41,957 nucleotides of DNA from positions 1-41,957 of the forward strand of contig NZ_CAMYIP010000162.1 of the NCBI RefSeq assembly GCF_947258525.1. The letters are read 5' to 3'. The notes beneath the pieces are model-generated. The model worked only from the letters and a program-made list of their open reading frames with translations, had not been told where the DNA came from and ran no database searches. The stretch is from an uncultured Eudoraea sp. GTDB taxonomy: Bacteria > Bacteroidota > Bacteroidia > Flavobacteriales > Flavobacteriaceae. Positions 15,214 to 23,824 of this stretch are shown piece by piece; position 1 is the stretch's first letter, and each line of letters begins with the position of its first letter. Made by a program: the position numbers and the translations under genes.

Positions 15214-17019
15214 CTAGAATTCTTCACCATTGCCACCGGATGGGAGTGTTACTGTGAATGTACTCCCTTTGTTTTCCACACTTTTAAAGCTAATATCCCC
15301 CCCGAGATTTTCAACATGAGATTTGACAATATTAAGACCTATTCCGGTTCCCTGGGTGAGAAGAACATTATCGGCTCTGAAATATCGCTCAAATATGTGT
15401 TTCTGATCTTTCTTTGGAATACCAATTCCCCTGTCTATAATATGGAAATAAATCGTATTTTCATCCAAATTAATTTGTAGGTCTATTTCAGTTTCTTCCG
15501 GAGAATACTTAATGGCGTTGTGCAATAAATTAGTTAATACCAATGAAACAATCTTCTCATCCTGATGTACAATTACATCCTCAATATTCATAGGATAGTT
15601 GATTTTTTGGCCGGTCTTAAGCAGCATATACAAAAAATCATTCAATATACCAGTAAGATAATGCACGCCGCTGGTAATCGATTTCAAGTGTTTAGTTCTT
15701 AATTCCTGCTGATCAGCTGCGGTATATTTGCCAACCAATGTAGCCGAGGTTAGAATAGTACTTAAAGGAGTTTTAAACTCATGAGAAACCATGGAAAGGA
15801 ATTTAGTCTTGAGATCACTTAGTTCCTTTTCTTTTAGTAAAGCATCATTGAGCTCCTGGGTTCTGCGCGCAACGGTTTTCTCGAGATTTTGAGTATAATT
15901 TTTTCTTTCGGAGATATCAAGAGCAATAACTACTGTTAATACTTTATCCTCCAGGTTGGAAGATTGTAAATGAACTTCAACAGGGTAAGTAGTTCCATCC
16001 TTGCGCTTGAAAAGGGTTTCGAAAGTAACTTTCTTATGGTTGTTTAAATTCAAGGGATCAAGAATTTCCCTTAGCCTATCTTCCGAAATACCGGTAATTA
16101 AATCCTTAATGGTCATTTTTCTTAATTCTCTTGAACTATAACCGGTATTTTTCTTAGCGCCATAATTCACATGTGAAAATCTTAGTGTTTCTGGATCAAA
16201 AACATAAATTTCGTTTAGTGAATCATCAAAAATCTTTAAGAAATGTCTTATTTCTTCTTCAGCTTTTACTCGTTTGGTAATATCATTTTGTATTCCTACA
16301 AAATGAGTGATCTTACCCTCTTCATTACGGATTGGGTTAATGGATACCTCGTTCCAGAATAGAGTGCCGTCTTTTTTATAATTCCTCACCTGAACCTGAC
16401 ATTTTTTGCCTGTCTTAATGGCATTGCGCATTATTTTAACCCCTCTTTGATCGTTATCATCATTCTGAAGGAACCGGCAGTTTCTGTTAAGTACTTCAGA
16501 TTCTGAATATCCTGTAAGCTTCCTAAATGCCTTGTTCACATAAATAATGGGGTGATCCTCTTTTAAGGCATCTGAAATAATAACACCATTCTCTGTAGCT
16601 TCCAGGGCCTCACTTTTTATATCAAGATTTTTTTCAATTTGCACTCTTTCAGACAAATCATTAACTAAGACCAGGACATAGGTATTCCCGTATATGGAAA
16701 ATGGATTAAATCTGACATTCAGAGGAAATTCCTCTCCGGATTTTCGCTGCCCATGAACGCATCGGCCTCCGGCCATTTTTTCCTTCTTTACATCTCTGTA
16801 ATATTTTGTTACGTGTTCTTTATGGGCTTTTTTATATTTGTCAGGAATTAATTCGGCGAGTGGTTTCCCTAAAAGCTCTTTATGCGTATATTCAAACAAG
16901 TGGGACGCCTTTTTATTAATGGAGACAATTAACTGATCTTTATTTACAACGATTATTCCTTCCGATACGGCTTCGGAAAGTAAATGACATATATCAATAT
17001 TTTTATCAAAAACACGCAT
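15214..17019 (-). CDS. PAS-LOV-PAS sensor histidine kinase, soluble, probable blue-light receptor
   Basis: 601 residues with no membrane segments. PAS1 is ~10-125. The second PAS domain (~138-250) has LOV hallmarks: NRNCRFLQ with the candidate flavin-adduct cysteine C181, then VRNYKKDGTLFWNEV and HFVGIQNDIT. PAS3 is ~258-372. A coiled coil leads to HisKA with H413 (MVSHEFKTPLS), then HATPase with N box NLLHNAIKYS, G1 DRGIGIPKKD, F IFERYF and G2 GTGIGLNIVK. It sits in the order HPF, USP, kinase, response regulator, with gaps of 24-51 bp. The flavin is inferred from motifs; other ligands for PAS1 and PAS3 remain open. Confidence 0.9.
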   Translation of the reverse strand: MRVFDKNIDICHLLSEAVSEGIIVVNKDQLIVSINKKASHLFEYTHKELLGKPLAELIPDKYKKAHKEHVTKYYRDVKKEKMAGGRCVHGQRKSGEEFPLNVRFNPFSIYGNTYVLVLVNDLSERVQIEKNLDIKSEALEATENGVIISDALKEDHPIIYVNKAFRKLTGYSESEVLNRNCRFLQNDDNDQRGVKIMRNAIKTGKKCQVQVRNYKKDGTLFWNEVSINPIRNEEGKITHFVGIQNDITKRVKAEEEIRHFLKIFDDSLNEIYVFDPETLRFSHVNYGAKKNTGYSSRELRKMTIKDLITGISEDRLREILDPLNLNNHKKVTFETLFKRKDGTTYPVEVHLQSSNLEDKVLTVVIALDISERKNYTQNLEKTVARRTQELNDALLKEKELSDLKTKFLSMVSHEFKTPLSTILTSATLVGKYTAADQQELRTKHLKSITSGVHYLTGILNDFLYMLLKTGQKINYPMNIEDVIVHQDEKIVSLVLTNLLHNAIKYSPEETEIDLQINLDENTIYFHIIDRGIGIPKKDQKHIFERYFRADNVLLTQGTGIGLNIVKSHVENLGGDISFKSVENKGSTFTVTLPSGGNGEEF

Positions 17020-17066
17020 CCTTTAAAATAAGGAATTAATACTCCGAAAGTATATTGTAAGTCACG

Positions 17067-17903
17067 CTAGACCCTAAAAGTAATTACAGGCAATTTGGCA
17101 TGATTAACTACATCTTCTCCAATACTACCTTTGAAAAAATGTGCTATTCCGCTTCTTCCATGTGTAGGAATGGCTATCAAATCGGCATTTACCTCATTTG
17201 CATGATTAAAAATGCCTCCTTCAATTGAATAATCAGAAACGTATATGATTTCAGTATTTGAAGGCAATTCTCCATTGTGAGCTACTTTAATGAATAAATC
17301 TGCTTTCTTTCTAATCTCTTCCGTACTCATAAATTCTTCATTGGGTAAATTCACAAATACCAGATGAAGCTTAAGGTTCCATTCAGCAAAAAGCGCCCTG
17401 GCACTATGATAGGCCTTAATACTCTCAACGCGAAGATCACAGGCAAAAACAACCAATTCAGGATTAAATGAAGGAGTAGGTTTTTTAATAACTAAAACCG
17501 GAATGTCTGAAGTTCGCACCACCTTTTCAGTATTGGAACCAACGAATATCTCACTGACACCACTTGCACCATGAGATCCCATAATTATTAAGTCAATATT
17601 TCTCTCTTTGGCCAACTCATTGATCTCACTGAATATCTTGTAGTTTTGAACCATTTCTGTAACCTTAACTCCTTTTAAATATGGTTTATCCAAAAAAGTT
17701 TCATAACGTTTTTTGGCTAATTTCATATAAAAGTGAGCTTCTGCCGCTTCCTCAGATTCACTTTTGGTTAAGTAAGCTTCAGACAGACCCATCATGTGGA
17801 GTACAAGAATTTCTGAATTAAAATCTTTTGCCAGTTTAGCTGCTACTTCCAGTGCATATGCGGCGTGTTCCGAAAAATCTACAGGGACTAATATTTTGTT
17901 CAT
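17067..17903 (-). CDS. Universal stress protein with two intact nucleotide-binding USP domains
   Basis: 278 residues. Unlike the other five USPs here, both halves keep the motif: MGSHGASGVSEIFVGSNT in the N-terminal domain and PTHGRSGIAHFFKGS in the C-terminal one. The start NKILVPVDFSEHAAYAL is standard. It is located between the hibernation factor (24 bp upstream) and the LOV kinase (47 bp downstream) in one likely operon, so it would be made with the signalling pair and the ribosome factor. Confidence 0.95.
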   Translation of the reverse strand: MNKILVPVDFSEHAAYALEVAAKLAKDFNSEILVLHMMGLSEAYLTKSESEEAAEAHFYMKLAKKRYETFLDKPYLKGVKVTEMVQNYKIFSEINELAKERNIDLIIMGSHGASGVSEIFVGSNTEKVVRTSDIPVLVIKKPTPSFNPELVVFACDLRVESIKAYHSARALFAEWNLKLHLVFVNLPNEEFMSTEEIRKKADLFIKVAHNGELPSNTEIIYVSDYSIEGGIFNHANEVNADLIAIPTHGRSGIAHFFKGSIGEDVVNHAKLPVITFRV

Positions 17904-17927
17904 GGTAATTTATTTATGGTATCTAAT

Positions 17928-18227
17928 TCAATACTTTTTAAAAATTTCCTTTCTCTTTCTTAGTTGGTTTTCCAATTCCTTTATTGTTGTGGCTGCGGCC
18001 TTTTCAAAGTTATCCTGACTAGATTTAGCAAAAATTCTTGGGCCCGGGGCACTCAATTGTATTTCACATACTTTACCCTTACCCGATGGGTCATTTTCTA
18101 ATTTAAAAAAGACATCTGCCTTAATGATCCAATCATATTTATTTGCCAGTTTTTCCAATTTAGAAGTTACAATTGCGCTCATAGATTCACTGGTTGGCAT
18201 TTGAACATATTGAATATTTATCGTCAT
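17928..18227 (-). CDS. hpf: Ribosome hibernation promoting factor, short HPF/RaiA type
   Basis: 99 residues, the length of short HPF/RaiA without the C-terminal dimerisation domain of long HPF. It shows the HPF/RaiA pattern: INIQYVQMPTSESMSAIVTSKLEKL in pieces, then ADVFFKLE, CEIQLSAPG, IFAKSSQDNFEKAAATTIKEL. These proteins bind the 30S decoding region and inactivate ribosomes in stationary phase. It is the first gene of the operon containing a USP, the LOV kinase and the Crp-fusion regulator, and is preceded by an exact Fnr-like palindrome. Confidence 0.92.
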   Translation of the reverse strand: MTINIQYVQMPTSESMSAIVTSKLEKLANKYDWIIKADVFFKLENDPSGKGKVCEIQLSAPGPRIFAKSSQDNFEKAAATTIKELENQLRKRKEIFKKY

Positions 18228-18250
18228 AATAGAATATTTAAAGTTTAGAT

Positions 18251-18293
18251 TAAAGATCGCACGGAGTATAATGTTAAACTATGACATTTGTCA
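18251..18293 (-). promoter_or_regulatory. Fnr-like operator plus -7 element for hpf-USP-kinase-regulator operon
   Basis: TGACATTTGTCA (18282-18293), flanked A..T, has 5-bp inverted arms around a two-base centre. The minus-strand -7 candidate GATCTTTA (18258-18251) is 23 bp away, four of six matches, and 23 bp before the hpf start. The same 12-mer recurs in inverse orientation upstream of the DoxX-like gene. Confidence 0.65.
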
Positions 18294-18386
18294 TTGTTGA
18301 CAGGTGTTGATCATAATTATACAGATACACCTTCCTCTAATTTAGAGATACTAATTAACCTGACCAAAAAACAATGAGAAATAGGC

Positions 18387-18824
18387 TCAAGTCCTGCCGT
18401 GATTACTTTCTTTCAGCAAAACAACAAGAACACCCATAATGATTACATTTTTAATAATATACTGCCCCAGAAGAGTAAGACCAAAGGGTGCTTGTGAGAA
18501 TACAAGATCCGGGAAAAAAAGAAATGGTAAGAAGGTCAGGATAATATGGATCAAAGCCAGCTTTAGGGCAAATTTCACAAAAAGGTGGCCTATTAATAAC
18601 AATCCAATCAAGGTTTCCCAAATTGCAAGTAAAATAATGGATATTTCCGGAGTAAGAATTCCAAATGTCAACTGCTCAATGGTTGCCTTGGCAAGATCCT
18701 CAGCGGGACTTACCCCTACAAAGAATTTGAGCATCCCGAACCACAGATATACAATACCTATGCTTACCGAAATGAAGTTGATTTTTGTTCTTCTATAAAT
18801 TAGGCGAGCTACTAATTCCTTCAT
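18387..18824 (-). CDS. DoxX-like small integral membrane protein
   Basis: 145 residues with four likely membrane helices: ~17-36 (FISVSIGIVYLWFGMLKFF), ~58-78, ~85-105 and ~115-137. The first carries the YLWFGMLKFFVGVSPAE pattern common in DoxX/DUF417-like proteins of Bacteroidota. Biochemical function is not established; family members have been linked to redox and sulfur chemistry at the membrane. It is a single gene, but has its own Fnr-like promoter and so likely belongs to the same regulon. Confidence 0.75.
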   Translation of the reverse strand: MKELVARLIYRRTKINFISVSIGIVYLWFGMLKFFVGVSPAEDLAKATIEQLTFGILTPEISIILLAIWETLIGLLLIGHLFVKFALKLALIHIILTFLPFLFFPDLVFSQAPFGLTLLGQYIIKNVIIMGVLVVLLKESNHGRT

Positions 18825-18840
18825 CTTATTTCAAAAAAAG

Positions 18841-18883
18841 CTAAACTAAGGTATCTAAATACTATAAAAAGTGACAAATGTCA
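18841..18883 (-). promoter_or_regulatory. Fnr-like operator plus -7 element for the DoxX-like gene
   Basis: TGACAAATGTCA (18872-18883), flanked G..T, is the exact reverse complement of the site before hpf. TAGTTTAG (18848-18841) follows 23 bp on, five of six matches, 16 bp before the start at 18824. Confidence 0.68.
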
Positions 18884-19047
18884 TTTTTCTCTTACCAATT
18901 TAACCTTATAACAAGTCTTTTCAAGTGGATAAAGACTTAGATAATTTCTGTGCTGTAAAATAAAATTAAGAATAGTAATGCTTAAGTATTCTCAATTCGT
19001 TTACGATCCATAAAACTATTCTTAGTCCCAGAATACTAAAATGGCAA

Positions 19048-19090
19048 TGATCAAAGTCATTCTTTTATTTACTTAATGCGCTTAACTTTG
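19048..19090 (+). promoter_or_regulatory. Fnr-like operator plus perfect -7 element for the LytTR operon
   Basis: TGATCAAAGTCA (19048-19059), flanked A..T. TAACTTTG (19083-19090), a full TAnnTTTG match, follows after 23 bp. The ATG begins only 7 bp later, so the transcript would be leaderless or nearly so. Confidence 0.7.
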
Positions 19091-19097
19091 TTTTTGT

Positions 19098-19805
19098 ATG
19101 AAAAATAAATGCTTAAATACATTGGTTGTAGAGAATTCAAAGGTACAGCAGATTATTATATGTAAGCTGGTACATAATCATGATGACCTGCATTTGTCCG
19201 GCATATGCAACAACGCCATAGATGCTAACAGAATTATTAAAAATCACAAAATTGATTTAATTCTGCTCGATATTGAAATGCCCCATATAAATGGTTTTGA
19301 TCTTCTGGAGTCTTTAGATAAAAATATTGAGATCATAATTATTACAGCTAATCCAAATCACGCATTAAAAGCGTTTGACTATGGAGTAACCGATTATTTA
19401 TTAAAACCTGTAAAAATCGATCGATTTTACAAAGCCGTTAAGAAAGCATCTATTAATTATGGCAAAGTCTGTGAGCCTTCGGAAGAAGTTGAATTTTTAA
19501 AGGTGAGGAGCAACATGAAAAGTAGGAAGATCAATATAAAAGAAATTAAATGGGTGGAAGCGCTTGGCGATTACATAAAAATTATCACCGAAAATGAGAA
19601 CCTCATAGTGCTAAGTTCTATGAAATCAATTTCCGATAAATTACCTCATGATAGATTTCTTAGGATTCATAGATCATATATTGTAAATTTAAACAAGGTA
19701 GAAAAATTCGGATGTACAAGTGTGGAGATAGATCAACATCAACTACCCATGAGCAGAAAGCAAAAACAAAAACTTGAATTGCTTTTGGAGAAGGTTGATA
19801 TTTAG
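19098..19805 (+). CDS. LytTR-family response regulator without an adjacent kinase
   Basis: 235 residues. Receiver domain ~5-125: phospho-acceptor Asp in LILLDIEMPHING, Thr in IIITANPN and Lys in YLLKPVKID. The usual acidic pair is reduced (VVENSKV), so phosphorylation may be atypical. The LytTR DNA-binding domain is ~135-232 (IKEIKWVEALGDYIKI, FLRIHRSYIVNLNKV). It leads a run with a HlyD-type adaptor, an FtsX-type permease and an ABC ATPase, 37 bp to the next start. No LytS-type sensor is seen nearby. Confidence 0.92.
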   Translation: MKNKCLNTLVVENSKVQQIIICKLVHNHDDLHLSGICNNAIDANRIIKNHKIDLILLDIEMPHINGFDLLESLDKNIEIIIITANPNHALKAFDYGVTDYLLKPVKIDRFYKAVKKASINYGKVCEPSEEVEFLKVRSNMKSRKINIKEIKWVEALGDYIKIITENENLIVLSSMKSISDKLPHDRFLRIHRSYIVNLNKVEKFGCTSVEIDQHQLPMSRKQKQKLELLLEKVDI

Positions 19806-19842
19806 CAAGTTAAATTATACCCGATAACTCAAAACAAACTTG

Positions 19843-20946
19843 ATGAGATGCATTCCTTTTTCGTATAGAATACTTTCTAGCTTTCTCTTAATTTCTGTCT
19901 TTACAGGCTGTAATGATGGCCAGGAAAAGATACTACCCTCAGAAGTAACCATCACAGAATCTGTTTATTCATCAGTAACTATTCAACCAGATAGTCTTTA
20001 CCAGGTATACGCGGCTGTAGGAGGTATTCTGGATAAAAATTTCGTCGACGAAGGTGATACCCTGGCCAAAGGCACACCCATAGCTCAAATCATTAACAAC
20101 ACCCCTAAGCTCAACACCGAAAATGCAAAATTAAACCTGGAATTGGCAAGAGAGAATTATAGCGGTAGTAATGCTATAATTAAAGCCCTGATAGATGAAA
20201 TAAACGCTGCAGAACTTAAATACAAAAATGATTCTGTGAATTTTGCACGACAAAAAAATCTCTGGGAGCAAAATATTGGATCAAAAATAGAATATGAAAA
20301 TCGCAAACTGGCTTATGAATTATCAAGTAATAACCTGGCTTTGCTAAAAGGAAATTTCGAAAGAACAAAGTCAGAATTAAAAACAAAATTAAGGCAGGCA
20401 GAAAACAACTATCAGACTTCTTTAATCGCAACAAAAGATTTTACTGTAAAAAGTAAAATTAACGGCAAACTCTACGCGTTATACAAAAACCAGGGCGAAA
20501 TAATTAATACGATGGAACCCATTGCCGCTGTGGGGAGTGCAACTGATTTTGTAATTGAAATGTTAGTCGACGAAGTTGATATTGTGAAGTTGAAAACTGG
20601 TCAAACAGCATTGATAACTCTTGATGCCTATGGGACAAAAGTATACACCGCAGTTATCAGCAAAATTTATCCGAGAAAAGATGAGCGATCCCAGACTTTC
20701 AAAATCGAAGCACTTTTTACAGACCCGCCTGAAATACTGTATCCGGGATTGGCCGGAGAAGGCAATATTATTGTTTCCCAAAAAGAAAGTGCCTTGACTA
20801 TTCCCAAGGAATACCTTATTGGTGAAAACAAAGTGAGAACGGAAGAAGGCGTTGTCGAAATTGTAACGGGGATACAAGACATGGAACGCGTTGAAGTTCG
20901 ATCAGGTTTGGATGTGAATACCTACCTATTAAAGCCCAAAGAATGA
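19843..20946 (+). CDS. HlyD/MacA-type periplasmic adaptor lipoprotein
   Basis: 367 residues from the ATG at 19843 (a TTG lies just before). The signal ends in a lipobox SVFTGC with the lipidated Cys at about residue 22, so it is anchored in the inner membrane facing the periplasm. A biotinyl-lipoyl half (VGGILDKNFVDEGDTLAKG) is followed by a long helical hairpin (~90-200), the second lipoyl half (KINGKLYALYKNQGEIIN) and a beta-barrel part. It overlaps the permease gene by 4 bp (ATGA). It probably joins the ABC pump to an outer-membrane channel encoded elsewhere. Confidence 0.88.
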   Translation: MRCIPFSYRILSSFLLISVFTGCNDGQEKILPSEVTITESVYSSVTIQPDSLYQVYAAVGGILDKNFVDEGDTLAKGTPIAQIINNTPKLNTENAKLNLELARENYSGSNAIIKALIDEINAAELKYKNDSVNFARQKNLWEQNIGSKIEYENRKLAYELSSNNLALLKGNFERTKSELKTKLRQAENNYQTSLIATKDFTVKSKINGKLYALYKNQGEIINTMEPIAAVGSATDFVIEMLVDEVDIVKLKTGQTALITLDAYGTKVYTAVISKIYPRKDERSQTFKIEALFTDPPEILYPGLAGEGNIIVSQKESALTIPKEYLIGENKVRTEEGVVEIVTGIQDMERVEVRSGLDVNTYLLKPKE

Positions 20947-22205
20947 CTAACTGGAAGTTAATAATAAGTATTGCCAAAACGCATCTGTTAACCAAGATGA
21001 AGTCTACGGTAACCGCCTCTCTTGGTGTTACGTTTGGTATTGGAGCCTATATTACATTAGTAAGTTTTATGACCGGTTTAAATGGAATGTTAGATGACCT
21101 CATTCTAAATCAGACTCCTCATATACACATGTTTAATGAAATTGAACCTTCGGCAGAACAACCAATTTCTTTATACGACAAATTTGACGAAGGCTTCAAC
21201 GTGGTACATTCTATTAAGCCTAAGCAGAGCCAACTCAATATACATAATGCACTTCCCATATTACATTATTTAAAAGATCAGGAAAATGTGAAAGGTGCAA
21301 CACCTCAGCTCCGGTCACAGATATTTTACCTGTCCGGTTCCATAGAATTAGGTGGCAATCTTGTAGGTGTAGACATTATGGAGGAAGTGCGACTTTCAAA
21401 TATTCAGGATAACATTGTATCGGGTAGCCCGGAGGCACTTAGAAATACGGACAATGGAATTTTACTGGGATCAGGGCTGGCCAAAAAAATGTCATTAAGT
21501 GTTGGAAACCGTATACAGGTAAGCACCGTTAAAGGAACCGTTTTTCCCTTAAAGATCGTTGGAATCTATCAGAGCGGAATTGCTGAAATAGATAATGTTC
21601 AAAGTTTTGCGAATCTTAAAACCGTTCAGAGAATACTTGGAGAGGCAGAGAATTATATTACCGATATCAATATTAAACTATTCGACCTATCAGAAGCTCC
21701 AACCATGGCCAGGCAACTGGAAAAGCAGTTTAAAATTAAAGCCACTGATATTAATGAAGCAAATGCCCAGTTCGAAACAGGTAGCAATATCAGAAATATC
21801 ATTACCTATGCAGTTTCAATTACGCTGCTCATAGTAGCCGGCTTCGGAATCTACAATATTCTGAATATGCTTATTTATGAAAAAATGAAAGACATAGCCA
21901 TCCTTAAGGCAACGGGGTTTTCGGGAACAGATGTTCAGCTTATATTTATGAGTCAGGCCATGATAATTGGTGTTGCAGGGGGATTTATTGGATTGATAAT
22001 CGGATTTATTTTATCAAGGGTTATCGATAATATTCCGTTCGAAACCGAGGCATTGCCAACTATTAGTACATTTCCTGTAAATTACAATCCGGGCTATTAT
22101 GTTATCGGAATTACATTTGCACTTATTTCTACATTTATTGCCGGCTATTTACCCTCTAATAAAGCCAAAAAAATAGATCCTGTGCGAATTATTCGCGGAA
22201 CCTAA
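20943..22205 (+). CDS. ABC transporter permease, FtsX/MacB/LolE family
   Basis: 420 residues. One N-terminal helix (~20-40) precedes a large periplasmic domain (~45-285), and three C-terminal helices (~290-310, ~337-358, ~385-405) form the FtsX-like permease block, including MLIYEKMKDIAILKATGFS. This topology is shared by MacB and LolC/E-type permeases that move substrates from the periplasmic face (mechanotransmission type). With the preceding adaptor and following ATPase it forms a MacAB-like tripartite exporter; the substrate is unknown. Confidence 0.92.
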   Translation: MTNWKLIISIAKTHLLTKMKSTVTASLGVTFGIGAYITLVSFMTGLNGMLDDLILNQTPHIHMFNEIEPSAEQPISLYDKFDEGFNVVHSIKPKQSQLNIHNALPILHYLKDQENVKGATPQLRSQIFYLSGSIELGGNLVGVDIMEEVRLSNIQDNIVSGSPEALRNTDNGILLGSGLAKKMSLSVGNRIQVSTVKGTVFPLKIVGIYQSGIAEIDNVQSFANLKTVQRILGEAENYITDINIKLFDLSEAPTMARQLEKQFKIKATDINEANAQFETGSNIRNIITYAVSITLLIVAGFGIYNILNMLIYEKMKDIAILKATGFSGTDVQLIFMSQAMIIGVAGGFIGLIIGFILSRVIDNIPFETEALPTISTFPVNYNPGYYVIGITFALISTFIAGYLPSNKAKKIDPVRIIRGT

Positions 22206-22214
22206 TTCACAATT

Positions 22215-22889
22215 ATGGGAACGGTACTGGAAACAAACACTATTAACAAGCATTTTAGAAAACCTGTAGATTTTCATGTCTTAAAAGATATTAGCTTTAG
22301 CGTTAAAGAAGGAGAATTTGCCTCTATTATGGGCAAATCGGGTTCCGGAAAATCAACTTTACTTTATATTCTTTCCACTATGGATACCGACTATGAAGGT
22401 GAGCTGTTTTTAAATGAAGAACTCGTTACCGGTAAACCGCATAAAGAATTGTCGCAAATCAGGAACAGGCATATTGGTTTTGTATTTCAATTTCATTACC
22501 TGCTGTCGGAATTCACTGTGCTGGAGAATGTAATGCTCCCGGCTAAAAAATTAGCCTCTAAATCCTTTCAGGAAATTGAACACGATGCAATGGAGAAACT
22601 TAATATGCTGAACATTGGACATTTAGCAAAAAAAAGAGCTTTCCGGGTTTCCGGTGGTGAAAAACAACGCGTGGCTATTGCAAGAGCGCTTATCAATAAT
22701 CCCGATATCCTAATGGGTGACGAGCCTACAGGAAATCTTGATAGTTATAATGCCGAAAACGTTTTCCAAATATTTAAGAAGCTAAAAGAAGAGGAAGGGC
22801 TTTCTTTATTGGTCGTAACGCATGATTTAGATTTTGCAAAACGCACAGATCGAATAATAGAAATGGAAGATGGCACCATTGTTTCCTGA
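22215..22889 (+). CDS. ABC transporter ATP-binding protein (MacB/LolD type)
   Basis: 224 residues, a single nucleotide-binding domain. Walker A is GKSGSGKST, the Q-loop is in FVFQFHYLLSEFTVLENV, the signature is RVSGGEKQRVAIARAL, Walker B is ILMGDEPTGNLD and the H-loop is VVTHD. The length and the PTGNLD block place it with the LolD/MacB group. It starts 9 bp after the permease stop and closes the LytTR-led unit. Confidence 0.95.
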   Translation: MGTVLETNTINKHFRKPVDFHVLKDISFSVKEGEFASIMGKSGSGKSTLLYILSTMDTDYEGELFLNEELVTGKPHKELSQIRNRHIGFVFQFHYLLSEFTVLENVMLPAKKLASKSFQEIEHDAMEKLNMLNIGHLAKKRAFRVSGGEKQRVAIARALINNPDILMGDEPTGNLDSYNAENVFQIFKKLKEEEGLSLLVVTHDLDFAKRTDRIIEMEDGTIVS

Positions 22890-22912
22890 AATCTAGTAGC
22901 CAAATCCCAAAT

Positions 22913-23746
22913 TCAGGAATTATAACACAGTATCGGAACAGTAACCAAAGTTTCCATTCTTTTAACAATATCTCTATTAAAAACAGTGGCAAAGAGACCC
23001 TTATTCTCCCTTTCCAACATAACTAATACATCTGCATTCTCATCCCCTATATGCATCCTTAAACCTTGTTCTATACTATTGGCCAGTACCATGTGAAAAC
23101 TTATTTTTTTATATGGCACCTGAGCTTCCAATAATTCTTTAAACCATTCCATCTGCTGCATAGCAGCATATTCCTCTAAAGTGGGTATATGTACAACTTC
23201 TATTTCAGCGTCGTACTGTTCAGCTATTTCCGCCAGTTTTTCTATGGCAATAATATCTGCAGCTTCGAAATCGCTGGCGTAAGCAATCTTTTCAATGCTT
23301 TTATAACTATATTCAGGAGGAATAATTAGTATCGGGCACAGGTTTTTATCTATTAATTTATTCGCAATATTCCCACTGAAAAAACCCCGGGCAGAATGTT
23401 CATCTTTCATGCCAATGATAAGCAAATCAACAGGATCTTTTTGTATTCTGTCTCTAATTCCCTTGCTTATTGATGAATTTTCTGCAACCTCACAGCTTAG
23501 TTGATTTTTTTTTAAGTCCTGATTTAGATTTGTTAGGCAATAGTTTTTCAGAAGTTCCTTTTGCTCTTTCATTGCCAATACTTTTAATTGCTCAGAAGAC
23601 CTGATATTGGATGTGCCCACAGGGGGAATATCATATACATGAAATACCACCAGCCTGGCTTTTAATGTTTCACTTAGTTTCTTGGCATAAATTAGTGTTG
23701 AAATAGAATTCCTGTTACAATCAGTAGCATAGAGTATAGTGTCCAT
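22913..23746 (-). CDS. Universal stress protein, two USP domains with degenerate nucleotide motifs
   Basis: 277 residues. It begins DTILYATDCNRNSISTL, where the common TDFS is altered. The N-terminal motif reads IGMKDEHSARGFFSGN, so the second glycine and the terminal Ser/Thr of G-x2-G-x9-G-S are replaced. The C-terminal half also lacks the motif (ENKGLFATVFNRDIVKRM). It is therefore probably unable to bind ATP in the classical way. It is convergent with the ABC operon and divergent from the 149-aa gene, with two operators between them. Confidence 0.93.
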   Translation of the reverse strand: MDTILYATDCNRNSISTLIYAKKLSETLKARLVVFHVYDIPPVGTSNIRSSEQLKVLAMKEQKELLKNYCLTNLNQDLKKNQLSCEVAENSSISKGIRDRIQKDPVDLLIIGMKDEHSARGFFSGNIANKLIDKNLCPILIIPPEYSYKSIEKIAYASDFEAADIIAIEKLAEIAEQYDAEIEVVHIPTLEEYAAMQQMEWFKELLEAQVPYKKISFHMVLANSIEQGLRMHIGDENADVLVMLERENKGLFATVFNRDIVKRMETLVTVPILCYNS

Positions 23747-23768
23747 AACAAATCATTTAAATATGAAG

Positions 23769-23811
23769 TCAATTTACCTCATTTTACACCTGAATAATAT
23801 GATATTGGTCA
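23769..23811 (-). promoter_or_regulatory. Fnr-like operator plus -7 element for the last USP gene
   Basis: TGATATTGGTCA (23800-23811), flanked A..C. The minus-strand element TAAATTGA (23776-23769) follows after 23 bp, four of six matches, 22 bp before the start at 23746. Confidence 0.55.
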
Positions 23812-23824
23812 CAAAAGATCAACA

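Noticed and set aside
18297-18310. TTGACAGGTGTTGA next to the hpf operator as a possible second Fnr-like site
   Set aside because: Only the left half matches TGAC; the right half lacks RTCA and there is no -7 element at the proper distance.
20563-20877. Two minus-strand open frames inside the HlyD-type adaptor gene
   Set aside because: They are shadows of the coding frame, and the translations show no recognisable pattern.
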